Virus record (IMG/VR): IMGVR_UViG_3300047509_000177 | Location: 27,382 to 91,381 of that record | Length of the DNA stretch: 64,000 nt | Origin: a virus | Reading direction: 5' to 3' (one strand) | Part shown: piece by piece, positions 62,568-64,000 of the stretch | How positions within the stretch are numbered: the stretch's first letter is position 1 | How the letters are laid out: the number at the start of each line of letters is the position of its first letter | The notes under the pieces: generated by a model | Databases searched by the model: none | What the model was told of the DNA's origin: nothing | Seen by the model: the letters and a program-made list of their open reading frames with translations, nothing else | Made by a program: the position numbers and the translations under genes

Positions 62568-62765
62568 TCATAGAGATTTTATTCCTCGCATATATTCTTT
62601 CTCTGATATCTCCTTTACGGCGCATTTAGCGCCGATAGAAAGCTCATATCTAAGTTGTTTACATATTCTATCAAAGTTTTTATAGTAGAAGTGGATGGTT
62701 TTTCTAGTATATTTACCAAAGTTTGTCTTATATCTAAACGTAGACTCTAGCTTATAGAATGTCAT
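62568..62765 (-). CDS. Small basic hypothetical protein
   Basis: 65 residues from ATG 62765 (ATGA overlap). Basic, with RYKTNFGKYTRKTIHFYYKNFDRICKQLRYELSIGAK. Contains one GGCGC-attta-GCGCC palindrome in its coding sequence. Unknown. Confidence 0.5.
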   Translation of the reverse strand: MTFYKLESTFRYKTNFGKYTRKTIHFYYKNFDRICKQLRYELSIGAKCAVKEISEKEYMRGIKSL

Positions 62766-62953
62766 AGGCTTCTTATATCCAATAGTGTTTGGTGCCATTC
62801 CTTACGTACCATTCCCATGTCTGTAAACCAATAAATTAGATCCTCTGTACTCATAATTCTTTTAACTTTCTTTGATCCCAGAAGATATGAATAGACTGAT
62901 TCATTTTCTTTATAGTCCTGCAAGTAGCAAGTAGGATAATCTTTAGTCGTCAT
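62762..62953 (-). CDS. Small hypothetical protein
   Basis: 63 residues, MTTKDYPTCYLQDYKENESVYSYLLGSKKVKRIMSTEDLIYW. 4-base overlaps on both sides. Unknown. Confidence 0.5.
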   Translation of the reverse strand: MTTKDYPTCYLQDYKENESVYSYLLGSKKVKRIMSTEDLIYWFTDMGMVRKEWHQTLLDIRSL

Positions 62954-63492
62954 AGCTCAACCAGCTTTCTTTCTCTAGCTCGTAGAGATTCAACCTCATG
63001 CAAAAGCACTGTATTTATTCTTAGCCATATCGTGTACTCCTCATCGGCCTTATTCACGCCTCCAGCGGCTTCCAACTTGTTCATTGCATCTCGATCTACG
63101 ATCTCCGCATCCTCCACACGGGCGGAAAGTCGCGCGATATCGTCCTGTAGGCTTTTCTTAGCCTTTTCCTTTTTCTCCTGGTCCAATTCCCCTTTGCGCT
63201 CAATTGCGCCGCTTACAGCGTGTTCTTTGCAACTCCTGGGCGGCTTCCCTCGGCGTATTGGCGCTTGATACTCATGGTTACCGCCATGACAGTACAAAGT
63301 ACGTGTTAGCTCAAAGTTAGAAGCCTCAAGATTGTTATGGTCGCCGTCCTTCGGCGTTAGCTGTAGAGAAGTATAAGAACTAATATAGGGTTTGGAAGGT
63401 TTTTCAGGGCGATGCTCGGGGCATGACTTTGGTGGTCTTCCCCTTCCTTCCTTCTCCCAATAATGTTTTCCACCTTCGCAAAAAAGTCTCAT
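62950..63492 (-). CDS. Protein with two C-x-G-G-H / RGRPP repeats
   Basis: 180 residues. The motif LFCEGGKHYWEKEGRGRPPKSCPEH at residue 3 returns as LYCHGGNHEYQAPIRRGKPPRSCKEH at about 65. Each has two Cys/His pairs framing an R-G-R/K-P-P hook, probably a small zinc finger that grips AT-rich DNA. The rest is a charged coiled coil. Similar repeat-finger proteins occur in actinophages. DNA-binding role is inference. Confidence 0.6.
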   Translation of the reverse strand: MRLFCEGGKHYWEKEGRGRPPKSCPEHRPEKPSKPYISSYTSLQLTPKDGDHNNLEASNFELTRTLYCHGGNHEYQAPIRRGKPPRSCKEHAVSGAIERKGELDQEKKEKAKKSLQDDIARLSARVEDAEIVDRDAMNKLEAAGGVNKADEEYTIWLRINTVLLHEVESLRARERKLVEL

Positions 63493-63947
63493 AGACCTAA
63501 ATCCCTCTGTGAATAGATCATATTTTCTTTTCTAAAGTTTTCAGCAACATGCGCTGCTTCAATCTCATTCTCATAATATCCTAAAGAATGTAGCTTGCCT
63601 TTGATCCGGCAATAAGCGCGCCATTTATGTCCATTTCTAGAAACCCCTCTATATCTAGAGCTACTTCCTTTGTAAGAAGGTAAGTTTTGTTGGCCATCGA
63701 ATCCACTGTCTAATATTCTTAGGTTCGACCTTCTGTTGTCGAGTTTGTTCCTATTTATGTGGTCTACAAATCTTTTGTCGCCATGAACAAGACCCGATAT
63801 AAGTCTGTGCATCTTATAGCTTTTATATTTACCATTTCCTAAGTTTTCTGAACGTTGAGCATAACCCCATGAATCTAGGAGCCTTTGGCGAAACCCTTGG
63901 CGAAACGGCTTGCGCCCATCGCCACGGAAGTCTAGCGTCGGCCCCAT
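63489..63947 (-). CDS. HNH endonuclease with AP2-like domain
   Basis: 152 residues. KMHRLISGLVHGDKRFVDHINRNKLDNRRSNLRI carries the HNH motif with DH and N..N; SRYRGVSRNGHKWRAYCRIKGKLHSLGYYENEIEAAHVAENFRKE is an AP2 DNA-binding domain. A typical phage homing endonuclease. The first 30 residues (MGPTLDFRGDGRKPFRQGFRQ) are unlike the family, so the true start may lie inward or the gene is 5'-altered. Confidence 0.85.
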   Translation of the reverse strand: MGPTLDFRGDGRKPFRQGFRQRLLDSWGYAQRSENLGNGKYKSYKMHRLISGLVHGDKRFVDHINRNKLDNRRSNLRILDSGFDGQQNLPSYKGSSSRYRGVSRNGHKWRAYCRIKGKLHSLGYYENEIEAAHVAENFRKENMIYSQRDLGL

Positions 63948-63957
63948 CCTAGAAATT

Positions 63958-63990
63958 GGCCCCAGCGACAGCGCGAACTGTCCTGGGGCC
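63958..63990. terminator. Strong hairpin at the window end
   Basis: GGCCCCAG-c-GACAG pairs with CTGTC-CTGGGGCC around a 6-base loop. Confidence 0.55.
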
Positions 63991-64000
63991 GTGGCACCGA

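Noticed and set aside
1-64000. CRISPR array or cas operon (Cas4-like gene at 28541)
   Set aside because: No direct-repeat/spacer array found; the Cas4-like nuclease sits alone in a recombination operon.
1-64000. Integrase or attachment site
   Set aside because: No tyrosine or serine recombinase motif found; tRNAs present are complete genes without flanking core duplications.

Overview
The window is most of a tailed double-stranded DNA phage genome (or an integrated relative) with AT-rich genes. It opens inside a very long tape-measure gene, so virions are long-tailed and probably siphovirus-like. The host is not named by the sequence. Two apparently leaderless promoters, a Gp37-like tail protein and GC-rich inserted segments fit an actinobacterial or other high-GC Gram-positive host; this is inference only. 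No integrase, repressor or CRISPR array was seen, and no major capsid or scaffold gene lies in the window.

Layout. (1) 1-13.1 kb, plus strand: tape measure, a YadA-head-like fibre, a distal-tail-type protein, a LamG protein, a Gp37-like protein, a baseplate/fibre protein and a collagen-like fibre. A small secreted protein plus a membrane micropeptide sit on the opposite strand at 11.5-11.9 kb. (2) 13.1-15 kb: membrane-anchored coiled-coil proteins. (3) 15-33 kb: replication and recombination operon with SF2 helicase, PrmC-like methyltransferase, DnaB-like helicase, primase, gp32-like ssDNA-binding protein, DNA polymerase III alpha, RecA/UvsX-like recombinase, Cas4/RecB-like nuclease and RuvC-like resolvase. 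A minus-strand tRNA pair and a winged-helix gene interrupt it at 16.7-17.3 kb. (4) 33-42.5 kb: small and large terminase, a portal protein fused to a MuF-like head protein, many tiny genes, holin and NlpC/P60-type endolysin. (5) 42.5-47.7 kb: a patchwork island with a broken gene, a truncated IS1595-type transposase between perfect 27-bp inverted repeats, GC-rich genes, several tRNAs, repeated operator-like sites and a structured RNA. (6) 47.7-64 kb, minus strand: glycoside hydrolase, lysyl-tRNA synthetase, an FtsK-type translocase split over two genes, and a long chain of overlapping small genes. A 2.6-kb IS1595-family element with a five-gene passenger cassette has cut one of these genes.

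The most unusual feature is the translation-related content. Four tRNAs in the island (43.9-46.9 kb) have bodies whose identity elements disagree with their anticodons: a His-type body with UAA, two Leu-type bodies with AGA and CAU, and a Ser-like 8/4 cloverleaf with UUC. A fifth tRNA (16.7 kb) carries a UUCG-capped hairpin inside its D-loop. The same genome encodes a compact class II lysyl-tRNA synthetase and a PrmC-like release-factor methyltransferase. Together they could form a phage toolkit for altering translation or evading tRNA-targeting defence. That is a hypothesis; relics of recombination are the main alternative.

Other notable points are the split FtsK, at least six 24-51-residue membrane micropeptides, two leaderless promoters, four copies of a tandem GTTTCGT site, and a helix-turn-helix gene with no standard start codon.
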